Assembly (NCBI RefSeq): GCF_900167145.1
Contig: NZ_FUWG01000003.1
Coordinates: 130,684 to 194,683 of the forward strand
Length of the DNA stretch: 64,000 nucleotides
Direction of reading: 5' to 3'
From: Treponema porcinum
GTDB lineage: Bacteria; Spirochaetota; Spirochaetia; Treponematales; Treponemataceae
Position 1 is the first letter of the stretch; each line of letters begins with the position of its first letter. Below the pieces are notes generated by a model. It was not told the origin of the DNA and ran no database searches. It saw only the letters and a list, made by a program, of their open reading frames with translations. Made by a program: the position numbers and the translations under genes. Below, in pieces: positions 44,101 to 49,585 of the stretch.

Positions 44101-44283
44101 TCTTTAACAATTTCTTATCAGGATGTTAATGGAGTCGTCTCTCAGGACAGCAATAAGGTGACAGTTAATGTTGTCGTTCAAAAAAGAAACTGCCCGAATA
44201 ACATAAATGGTGTTTGGACTGCAACTACCGATGCAAATGGGAAAACTTGCTGGAAGTATAATAATTCTTCTAATTTACTGTAA
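38164..44283 (+). CDS. Giant surface lipoprotein with bacterial Ig-like (BIG2-type) repeats, paralogue 2
   Basis: The 2039-residue protein is a tandem paralogue of the preceding gene. It has the same lipoprotein start (SILFFSC, Cys23) and the same order of Ig-like repeats (for instance YITTSQNYVETKVG aligns with YITTSQNYVKTQVG). Its last ~250 residues are different: a Tyr/Trp/His-rich, Cys-containing segment (HWKYHDYSYWEPHDDYTDNY) followed by an Asn-rich end. That final stretch (about 43680-44040) also has visibly different codon use, suggesting that it was exchanged. A surface adhesin role is inferred. Confidence 0.82.
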   Translation: MKNIKRTFNLVSLFVLSILFFSCHFFASITETEDDKVNSVEFDKNSLELSVGAMDIINVTISSTKGQNNEHVTWSYDENIISAATDNYSIVITGLSAGTTIIKASCGDKSAQCALTIVAEGEVTKVQNPYVYVSSDYVNIAPGDTEKVYASIYGGTVSDKNGFTFTSDKPGIASVYVEGNYCWITGKSEGLAKITCKHSKCSYGYSFLVAVTASSLDVPYITTSSNILTINKSTESSKSLTVDLKNAAYTTYKDDFTFSVVDDGGNIMTEPNVSISATANNVTVTPLESGSCYVKVSHPSASYDFNVLVRVVENLDAAYIEPSSTYVVVNGSASETVELSIADLPDGTVVDNDKFEWTFSDNTEDYLDYSIYNGSESGKGNTVWLTGKKNGAVKITVSHPLCSSTRSILVLVRNIVSEASSSKVYITTSQNYVETKVGDEDTKINISINNISSGENDLEWEISNDAADGSSDPVIMYTGGTGTSTSKSVSRAAISMTSGYAIITPLKEGRATITISHPKAAYSTKILVNVLASGSVSVEPLVLSATNPFIEIKNGETESISVTLTGTAKEAGDESNIVWTCSDPNFTILSDGATANITANGTGLHKTTLTVSHEKAKYPLNIVLVSYDEVTDLENLSTLYASQTSYTMYTENELNIFVTPVSYSDSQTYTEIDENGNEITYSQMNTVDASVSWSVTKGLNNVIGFTQYGNSANITGISAGTAEITACLTDNPSEKVTFYINVKQIGKIDDEKPCYLTTSYNVVTTTVGNTENINVTPVNIDGLKYKQTVWKNNNPELFSVTSNGADATITALQEGSGTIEISHPLSNNTLTLTVHVGSEYVYSNTDVCYISSDDTVTLTTKSEDFMFYAVLCHTESSLTETKGFTFSSSDTGIFSVSYSSDKNYCYINPKKAGQGTLTIHHADAEYDKEVLVIIQKTAAELADIPYISTSQNVATVIQGEYATLTVALKNAENYEASNWTWSSSNGNISDVVVNSGTTAMISGVNPGTTKITVSHTDCLYPLEIIVICLDSNSVSSNPFIHTSSNIVTLTKGGATTVTADMTGGSSSDDTSFIWTIADSSVALISNGSGSCYIKGLKAGQTYITVRNTNYPDAYSKTVFVRVEDTTVADCYITVTSKVLKINPSDTSGETITATLENGAVLDAQDFVWWADDYNIVSLSAITDTARIVPTGVSGTTYVHVKHPKVVTTVDILVMCSEYTEFAFKYLSKDILEKTILFVPMEIPVTSEESWIEYESSNNNVVVATGSNQVCMIAGVMQGVANVTATLKTANGTVGTSQMAVIVNKADTTINTISMNSTVINMEIGESQTLEALLSGNSISTNDYYNLEWSLTSNENSCISLLQNEAGKTTGKNSYITAKAGGTAVLTLSHPLCTYDLTVWVIVPEKEETDISLTQTYIEMYKSDGSTTITAKLINGSTSDASTVTWTAPKVGGVNIVSISKSNGLTCNIIPRNVGSTTLRAQLPNGNYADCIVTVLTDAEIVLETKTVHVNPGFTETVNYTVTPENATINWIQMMNGSSSFGNVTESFEFSVNESSKTITIKGKELGSGVIYGYSANDSGTAKAQLNVVCEYNYELEFDGESGIIKMYPDDTGLLTTSNSPHNLAEIPFHVYPKSGMDLSITSSDSAIEITSYSFDSSTGTGIIYVKALTEETNGYITLTATNPDDKVNTPISRVKYINSKYDSYTINPVFDFKAGSFSSYVSNNGNGNAGTLYLGDGENYSFYLDVKEPNAKLQNITVKFNQNTTSPDTTIGDEECSDNDDNPYNDGAGVSLPHIYIVGDKTTGELSPETTDSNGVQYYRIGHNYDYTEMGYWVKGNAYFGHSIGKVHWKYHDYSYWEPHDDYTDNYCEIDGKDTKIDPYGSYSAGCNDDEFSTFMKRLCTVRDSDYYYYDATVFRPIYVNSADEINDKQVYRNLPYWWIQRADLPSHCPDIRINTSCHPGYLGQTVSKNTSIRNTSTASLTISYQDVNGVVSQDSNKVTVNVVVQKRNCPNNINGVWTATTDANGKTCWKYNNSSNLL

Positions 44284-44290
44284 CTTATAA

Positions 44291-45049
44291 TCAGTAACGA
44301 AGTATAGAACTTGCCCATTCATTTGCCTTGTTCCGTACTTCCTGTAGGTATTCCTTAGTAACTTCGTCCGGGTAGATGAACCACCAGTCAGGGGGGACAT
44401 CTGCCCGGAACTTTTTTATAAAAGGAAGAGTAGGGCGAGCAAGATAGCGAAGCTCGCCGTTTTTATGATGCTTCATGTACACAAAGTTTGCAGCCTCTAG
44501 TTTTTCGCAGTTGTGCATTGCACAAAACTTTGACATTGCCCTTCGCTCTTTGAGTGTGTCAAAGAATATGTTTCCGAGAGTGCTTTCCTTTGCAAGTTCG
44601 TTTCGTGAGTCAAAGTCGTAATGAGGGTATTTTTTTTCTACAAGCGGATTGAACTTTACAGGCTCTGGAAGCTCCTCGTCTTCCCTGTAAATCCACTGTG
44701 AAGGTGAAATGATGTTTCTTAATGCAAAGATTATGCCGTAGGTTGCCCTGAAGTCGCCTCTTGTTACGTTATACAGAAGTTTCTGCTGAGGGGCTGTAAG
44801 ACCGTATTCCTGTGCTTTCGTTGCAAAACTTCTTTCTTTTACAAGTGTCTTAAAAAAACGGAGTGCGTGTGTTGTAATTTCTGTAGAATCAATCTTGTCT
44901 TTTACCTGCTGTAAGATGATTCTTTTTATCTGCGAGAACTGGAGTTCTGAAATTCCGTATTTTTTAAGGATTTCAGCTTCTCCCATGCCTTTCATTATGT
45001 CGGTTAAAACCTGTGTGCCGATTCTTTCGGCAATCTCTTCTGTATCCAC
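44291..45049 (-). CDS. Hypothetical protein, probably translated from a leaderless mRNA
   Basis: The 252-residue protein is helical in its first half, with possible DNA-binding turns (EILKKYGISELQFSQIKRII; KAQEYGLTAPQQKLLYNVTR), and basic and aromatic near the end. No family is recognised. The GTG at 45049 has no ribosome binding site and lies exactly six bases after the -10 TATTCT of a good promoter, so transcription should begin at or next to the G. It ends seven bases from the convergent Ig-like gene. Confidence 0.62.
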   Translation of the reverse strand: MDTEEIAERIGTQVLTDIMKGMGEAEILKKYGISELQFSQIKRIILQQVKDKIDSTEITTHALRFFKTLVKERSFATKAQEYGLTAPQQKLLYNVTRGDFRATYGIIFALRNIISPSQWIYREDEELPEPVKFNPLVEKKYPHYDFDSRNELAKESTLGNIFFDTLKERRAMSKFCAMHNCEKLEAANFVYMKHHKNGELRYLARPTLPFIKKFRADVPPDWWFIYPDEVTKEYLQEVRNKANEWASSILRY

Positions 45050-45055
45050 AAATTT

Positions 45056-45084
45056 AGAATACCTAGAGTTTAATTTGTTGTCAA
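45056..45084 (-). promoter_or_regulatory. Promoter placing +1 at a GTG start codon
   Basis: On the minus strand, TTGACA (45079-45084), a 17-base spacer and TATTCT (45056-45061), then AAATTT and GTG. Confidence 0.75.
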
Positions 45085-45112
45085 TAGGTTAGTATAATAC
45101 TATTTACGACTT

Positions 45113-45274
45113 TTATTTTATCTTAATCATGTTTGCAAGCTGTGAAAATTTAAGCGTGATGAAATTTATAAATGATTTTAGAGAATTCAGCACTTCCGGC
45201 AGGTAAGGCATAATCAGGGCAATCAAAATAAGAATTATTACAATTCTCCAGAAATATCTTGATGAATATAACAT
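45113..45274 (-). CDS. 53-aa single-span membrane peptide
   Basis: The ATG at 45274, three bases after the PilZ stop and preceded by AGGAG, encodes MLYSSRYFWRIVIILILIAL and continues IMPYLPEVLNSLKSFINFIT to a basic end. One transmembrane helix spans about residues 10-25, with an amphipathic helix after it. Tight spacing makes it the third gene of the PilZ operon. Function unknown; it could anchor a partner at the membrane. Confidence 0.6.
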   Translation of the reverse strand: MLYSSRYFWRIVIILILIALIMPYLPEVLNSLKSFINFITLKFSQLANMIKIK

Positions 45275-45277
45275 GAC

Positions 45278-45982
45278 TTATTTCTCCTGTGTTTTTATGT
45301 AATCTGCAAGCCGTCTTTTCCAAGCTAGTGGCGGCTCGTATAATTCTATTGAAAGGATTGCGAACTTAAAATGCGTGTCGTTTTCCGGGCTTTTTAATGC
45401 AACAGAACAGATTTTTCCCTGCATGAAGATGTTTTCTAGCGGATTTGAAAGGCAGAGCTTAAAAGCAATTTCATCTCCTATGACAAACTTAAATAACTCT
45501 GTCTGCATCGTGGTAATGTTGCAGCCGCCATAAGAGATGTTGTTGAAAAAGCAGGGAAGTGTTTTTCCTTCAAAGATGATGTTCTGCTTTTCGTGGTCTG
45601 CAATACCAAACTGTTCAGCCCCTATGATTCCGATTTCATAGCGTTTTTCCTTACGCTTTTCCAGAAATGAAATATTCTTTTCCAGTTCTTTAATTTTACT
45701 TTTGATTTTCTTAAAATCCCTGCTGCTGCTTTCTGTAAATTCTATTCGGTAAATGTTTCCTTCCAAGAGTTCAGTTTCACAAGGTATCTTGATGTATTCA
45801 TCTTTAATTTTTATGTTGCAGGTAACATTGTTTATGAAGCAGCTTTTGTTTAAGCTGCAAATCCAGCAGGTTGAGCCAACTTCCATTGGCTGTAAAAGCC
45901 ATTTTTCACTTTCTTCAGTGCCGGAAAGAAACACATTCTCAATCCCAATATTTTCAAGGATTTCTTTAGTTGCCTTTAACAT
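45278..45982 (-). CDS. PilZ-domain protein (putative c-di-GMP receptor)
   Basis: The 234-residue protein has a C-terminal PilZ domain. RKEKR (about residue 113) gives the R-x3-R motif and NISYGG (about 148) gives the [D/N]-x-S-x-x-G motif that together bind cyclic di-GMP. The N-terminal ~90 residues resemble a YcgR-like beta domain, and a short coiled coil joins them. AAGGAC precedes the ATG. It overlaps the upstream gene by seven bases. A c-di-GMP sensor on a conjugative element may couple transfer or adhesion to lifestyle. Confidence 0.75.
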   Translation of the reverse strand: MLKATKEILENIGIENVFLSGTEESEKWLLQPMEVGSTCWICSLNKSCFINNVTCNIKIKDEYIKIPCETELLEGNIYRIEFTESSSRDFKKIKSKIKELEKNISFLEKRKEKRYEIGIIGAEQFGIADHEKQNIIFEGKTLPCFFNNISYGGCNITTMQTELFKFVIGDEIAFKLCLSNPLENIFMQGKICSVALKSPENDTHFKFAILSIELYEPPLAWKRRLADYIKTQEK

Positions 45983-46458
45983 AAACTTTTGTCCTTATTA
46001 AAAAATGATTTATATCTTGTACACAGAACTTGAAGATTACTTTTTGTAGCAAGGCTTCTCTTGTTCTCAAAGCCGTCCAGTAAACATGATATTTTCTGCC
46101 AGAAACCAATCGGATAGAGGTAAATGTCTTTACCGCACATCTTTTCAAGATTGAACATTGCCTGTCGGGCTTCATCAATTTTCCGACCATAAAAAATGCC
46201 CAGAACTGCGACAGGTTCTTTGACATTCGGAAGGTAAATGCTGCTGGAATTGGAAGTTAGTATGCTTTCACAAACGAGATAGCTTCTTCTGTGATCTGCC
46301 TGTCTTCCCTGCAATGTCCAGCCGTATTGTAAAAGAACCGTTCCCTCAAATTTAAAAAGGCTTCCAAGTTCCTCATCAAAAGCAGAGAAAACAGGCTTTC
46401 CGTTTGCGTAGAGGTTAAAATATTCCTTTCCCTTGATTGGCACTCGTACCGTCAGCAT
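45976..46458 (-). CDS. Hypothetical protein (160 aa), probably leaderless
   Basis: Starting at the ATG at 46458 gives 160 residues (MLTVRVPIKGKEYFNLYANG...), a compact mixed alpha/beta protein with Cys in the last third and no recognised family. The ATG lies exactly six bases after a perfect TATAAT, with no room for a ribosome binding site, so the mRNA probably starts at the A of ATG. It is the first gene of the operon with PilZ and the 53-aa membrane peptide, and it diverges from the ArdC-like gene. Confidence 0.6.
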   Translation of the reverse strand: MLTVRVPIKGKEYFNLYANGKPVFSAFDEELGSLFKFEGTVLLQYGWTLQGRQADHRRSYLVCESILTSNSSSIYLPNVKEPVAVLGIFYGRKIDEARQAMFNLEKMCGKDIYLYPIGFWQKISCLLDGFENKRSLATKSNLQVLCTRYKSFFNKDKSLC

Positions 46459-46464
46459 TAAGTT

Positions 46465-46493
46465 ATTATATCTTAGGTGTTTGAAAAAGTAAA
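46465..46493 (-). promoter_or_regulatory. Promoter placing +1 at an ATG start codon
   Basis: On the minus strand, TTTACT (46488-46493), a 17-base spacer and TATAAT (46465-46470), then AACTTA and ATG. Confidence 0.75.
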
Positions 46494-46511
46494 TACGAAG
46501 TATTAAATCTA

Positions 46512-46541
46512 TTGACAACTAAAAGTAAACGGTATTATACT
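46512..46541 (+). promoter_or_regulatory. Promoter of the cargo operon
   Basis: TTGACA (46512-46517), an 18-base spacer and TATACT (46536-46541). It is divergent to the promoter at 46465 and precedes the shared leader element. Confidence 0.75.
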
Positions 46542-46598
46542 CAAAGCATAGAACGTTGTTCTTATAAAAAGGAAAAGGAAGTTTACCCGCCATTCTTC

Positions 46599-46626
46599 AC
46601 CGCTCCGAAAAAACAAGTAGGTAGGT
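46599..46626 (+). promoter_or_regulatory. Conserved 28-nt leader element, copy B
   Basis: Begins ACCGCTC and ends CAAGTAGGTAGGT, 25 of 28 identical to 28387-28414 (minus strand). Here its 3' end, AGGTAGGT, also serves as the probable ribosome binding site of the ArdC-like gene. Confidence 0.7.
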
Positions 46627-46632
46627 ATAAAA

Positions 46633-47616
46633 ATGGAAACACCTAACACAAATCCAAATGCTGAAACTCTCAGCAACCAGTCAGATGCAGTAGAAGTTGC
46701 TGCAAAATCAGTTCAGAATGACCCTTCTGTTACAAACGCAAAAGTAAATCGCAAGAACTTCATGAATGCCCTTGAAAACGGAAGCCTTGCTTGTCTTCCA
46801 CAGGCAGACGGCAAAGCCGATGTTTCCGATGTCAAAAATGTTGTAAATGGCACTAAATACCGTGGAATGACAACACTTCTTCTCAAGAACTTCTCAAAGC
46901 TAAACGGCTATCCTACAAACGAATACATGACCGTCCAGCAGCTTGATAAAGTAAACATGGAAAAGCAGCTCGGCTGGAATGACAGACTCAGAATCAAAAA
47001 AGGCGAACACGGAATCAACATTGATTTTTCTGTTCCAAAACATGACGAAAACGGTAATGAAGTTAAAGACCCAGAAACCGGTAAAACCGTAAACGAAAAA
47101 ATCACTGCAAAGCTCTTCAATATCGCTCAGGTTGAAAATCCTGAAAAACTCGTTGAATGGGCAAAGGAACAGGCTCAGGCTCGCTATGAGTATGCAAAAG
47201 AAAAGGCTGGAGACAAATGGCATGAACCTAACCCGGACAAAGTTCGTGAGGTTGTAAATGCTACAACCTCTGATCCTGCTCAGTATCTTGCAGAATATTT
47301 TGATGCTATGGAAAAGGGCAAGGACTTTGCCGCATCTAAAGAAATCGTAGATGGATTCAAGTCTAAGGTCAATGAGTTTGTCTGGGAACACAAGGAAGGT
47401 GAAGAACGAAAGCCTCATGTAAATCCTTACCGCCTTAACATGCTTGGCTATGAAGCAGCAAAAAAGCTCAATGAAATGCGTACTACAGTTAAAAACACCA
47501 AGATTCGTGAAAATTACGCAAAGAAATCTTATGAAGAAAAACTGAAGAATCATCAGGCAAAAAAGAACAATTACCGTTCAATGTCTGACGATGACGGAAT
47601 GTCAATGAGCGACTAA
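46633..47616 (+). CDS. ArdC-like ssDNA-binding protein with shared SMSD tail
   Basis: The 327-residue protein has the ArdC N-terminal-like pattern at about residues 70-180: TKYRGMTTLLL, NEYMTVQQ, RIKKGEHGINIDFSV, KLFNIAQVENPEKL. In ArdC this domain binds single-stranded DNA and protects the incoming strand from restriction. The zincin domain that often follows is absent; a Lys/Glu-rich helical region comes instead. The C-terminus RSMSDDDGMSMSD is the tail seen in three other element proteins and may direct translocation. It is the first cargo gene, with its own promoter and leader. Confidence 0.78.
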   Translation: METPNTNPNAETLSNQSDAVEVAAKSVQNDPSVTNAKVNRKNFMNALENGSLACLPQADGKADVSDVKNVVNGTKYRGMTTLLLKNFSKLNGYPTNEYMTVQQLDKVNMEKQLGWNDRLRIKKGEHGINIDFSVPKHDENGNEVKDPETGKTVNEKITAKLFNIAQVENPEKLVEWAKEQAQARYEYAKEKAGDKWHEPNPDKVREVVNATTSDPAQYLAEYFDAMEKGKDFAASKEIVDGFKSKVNEFVWEHKEGEERKPHVNPYRLNMLGYEAAKKLNEMRTTVKNTKIRENYAKKSYEEKLKNHQAKKNNYRSMSDDDGMSMSD

Positions 47617-47621
47617 AAAAC

Positions 47622-47655
47622 AGAGCCGTCATGAATATTTGTTTGTGGCGGCTCT
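47622..47655 (+). terminator. Hairpin after the ArdC-like gene (terminator or attenuator)
   Basis: AGAGCCGTC (47622-47630) and GGCGGCTCT (47647-47655) form a 9-bp stem with one G-T pair, followed by TTATTT. It would limit read-through into the rest of the cargo block. Confidence 0.7.
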
Positions 47656-47674
47656 TTATTTATAAGGACAGTAT

Positions 47675-48772
47675 ATGAGATATGAGAATATAACCACATA
47701 CGCAGTAAACAGGGATTTTGATTCAAACTACAAGGAAATAAACTCTCTTATCCGGGAAAATCTTAAAAATAATACTATGCCTGTTATATCTGATAAAACG
47801 TTTCCGCCTGACATGAATGTAATTACAGGTAAAACTCGTATGGATATAAACAAAGAAAAAATCGCACTTAAAGCAGCAAGCATCGGGGCTACAAGTACAA
47901 TGTGGATTTACGGAGCAGATGCAGCCCAGCTTGGACTTGAGCTTAAAACAAAGAATCCTGTTGAATATCAAAAAGCTGTAAAACAGAATCCTAACTACAA
48001 CTGCCGTCCTGTCGTAATCCAGAACGCAAGAGAACGCTTTTCTGATAAAGACATGAGCTTTAAGAGCAACACTCTTTCAGAAAGCCTCTGCATTGACTGT
48101 CAGTGCGCATATCTTTTAGACCAGTTTACTGAAAAATCAGTAGAAAGGCTTTTTACTGAAAAACTTCTGGAAAATAAAATTCCTTACGCTTCATATATGG
48201 CAAAAGAAATTCTTGCAAACAGAAATGAATACAATACAGGCGAAATGCAGGCTGAAAGAACTAAGCATATCAAGCAGAATCTTTTCTTGAATCTGCAAAA
48301 ATCTTCCCCAGTTTTTCAGGAAATCGTGAACAAACGAAACAGCATTTACAAAAATTATCTTCCCGAGCAGAAAATTATTTTTGACTGCTATTACAAGCAC
48401 TTTAACGAGCAGGCAAGCGGTGAAAAACTTTATAATTTTTCTTCAGAAGAAAAAAAGAATGTTCTTAATGCCTTTAAAAGTCTTTTGAAGAAAATTGATG
48501 AAAACAAAGAAGTTAAAAACATAAACGGAATAATTTCCCGGACGATTTTTGACGCATATTCATTCAGTGAGCGTCTTACGCATTACAACTTCTCTCTTGA
48601 ACCGATTTACACAAGAGATGAACAGATTCAAAAAGATGCAAACAGAAGAATTCCAGCCGCAATGCAGCAGGAATCTAAAAATAAAGCTAAAACTGTTCAG
48701 AACGAGCAGACAAAGCAGAAATTTAAAAGGCCTTCTTTTTCAATGCATGTTGGAGAGGACAGAGGACTTTAA
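47675..48772 (+). CDS. Hypothetical element protein (365 aa)
   Basis: I do not recognise this protein. It is soluble and mostly helical, with a Cys pair (CIDCQC, around residue 148) and a basic C-terminal linker (KAKTVQNEQTKQKFKRPSF) ending MHVGEDRGL. The final residues are polar, like those of neighbouring cargo proteins, but lack the SISD motif. GGACAG precedes the ATG. A palindrome copy separates it from the next gene. Confidence 0.6.
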   Translation: MRYENITTYAVNRDFDSNYKEINSLIRENLKNNTMPVISDKTFPPDMNVITGKTRMDINKEKIALKAASIGATSTMWIYGADAAQLGLELKTKNPVEYQKAVKQNPNYNCRPVVIQNARERFSDKDMSFKSNTLSESLCIDCQCAYLLDQFTEKSVERLFTEKLLENKIPYASYMAKEILANRNEYNTGEMQAERTKHIKQNLFLNLQKSSPVFQEIVNKRNSIYKNYLPEQKIIFDCYYKHFNEQASGEKLYNFSSEEKKNVLNAFKSLLKKIDENKEVKNINGIISRTIFDAYSFSERLTHYNFSLEPIYTRDEQIQKDANRRIPAAMQQESKNKAKTVQNEQTKQKFKRPSFSMHVGEDRGL

Positions 48773-48773
48773 C

Positions 48774-48788
48774 GCCGAATGTTACGGC
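48774..48788. repeat. Element palindrome, copy 10 (one base deleted)
   Basis: GCCGAATGTTACGGC, lacking one T in the left arm. It lies in the leader of the 231-aa gene, 33 kb from the cluster near the relaxase. Confidence 0.9.
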
Positions 48789-48813
48789 AATAACAATACG
48801 AAGGAGCAAGATC

Positions 48814-49509
48814 ATGATTAACGAACCTACAGAACCAGAAACAAAAAGAAACAGTGCCATTGACAGAATGTTTGATGACTTTTTTAAAGAACATCAGGAT
48901 GACAGCTACCCGACACCAAAATCCCTGGTAAGCTATATCGAAGCTGCTGGTGGAAGTGTAGGAGTAGACCGAAAAACTTTTCCAAAAATATGGTGGAAAA
49001 GAGCCTGTGAACATGCGGCAAATTCTGGAGGTCAGCTTTTTATGTCGGAGTATGACTTGGAGCAGACATTTACTAAATACGGCATTGATTTTTCTCACCA
49101 CGACAAAGACAAGCTCTGGGGCGACTGTCTTTTTGAGTATATGAACAGAAAAGAACTTTTCCCTGAATTAGCACCAGAACGGCTTTCTGGCTATGAAGCA
49201 AATGTTGATGTATTTTTGAACAAAGACCAGTATCAACATGTAAATCTTGGTCTGATTGTTGATAAACAGAACAAGCGTTTTGCACTTGGAGTAGGAGACG
49301 CTTTTCCTTTAGTAACTGGTAAGAAAGTTTCTAAAGGTCAGATTATTCAGCTTGCTTCAATGCTTAAAGAAATGGGAATTAAGGAAGTTGAAATTGAAAG
49401 TGAATATGCTAGAACTTCTTTAGCACGTGTTACAGGTCAGGACAAAAAAAAGAAACCGTCTGTAAATCACAGGAAAAGCGTAGATGATGTAGATAGTCCA
49501 TCTATGTAA
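48814..49509 (+). CDS. Hypothetical element protein (231 aa)
   Basis: The family is unknown. The middle (about residues 125-200) looks like a small alpha/beta domain (NLGLIVDKQNKRFALGVGDA; QLASMLKEMGIKEVEIESEY). The end is a basic linker (KKKKPSVNHRKSVDDVDSPSM) whose KSVDDVD faintly recalls the KSVSDDD of the shared tail. AAGGAG precedes the ATG. It lies in the cargo block before the giant proteins. Confidence 0.6.
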   Translation: MINEPTEPETKRNSAIDRMFDDFFKEHQDDSYPTPKSLVSYIEAAGGSVGVDRKTFPKIWWKRACEHAANSGGQLFMSEYDLEQTFTKYGIDFSHHDKDKLWGDCLFEYMNRKELFPELAPERLSGYEANVDVFLNKDQYQHVNLGLIVDKQNKRFALGVGDAFPLVTGKKVSKGQIIQLASMLKEMGIKEVEIESEYARTSLARVTGQDKKKKPSVNHRKSVDDVDSPSM

Positions 49510-49585
49510 TTTTTAATCGTTGGGTTGTAATTAGATTTATATACCGTAAACAACAAATAATTGTATATTGCAGGAGAAAAATAAA

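Noticed and set aside
32525-44283. Long internal repeats as CRISPR or a diversity-generating target
   Set aside because: The repeats are degenerate protein domains within two open frames, and no reverse transcriptase or template repeat is present.
46900-47553. 217-codon open frame on the strand opposite the ArdC-like gene
   Set aside because: It has no ribosome binding site, has Phe/Leu/Cys-rich antisense-type composition, and lies entirely over a well-supported gene.
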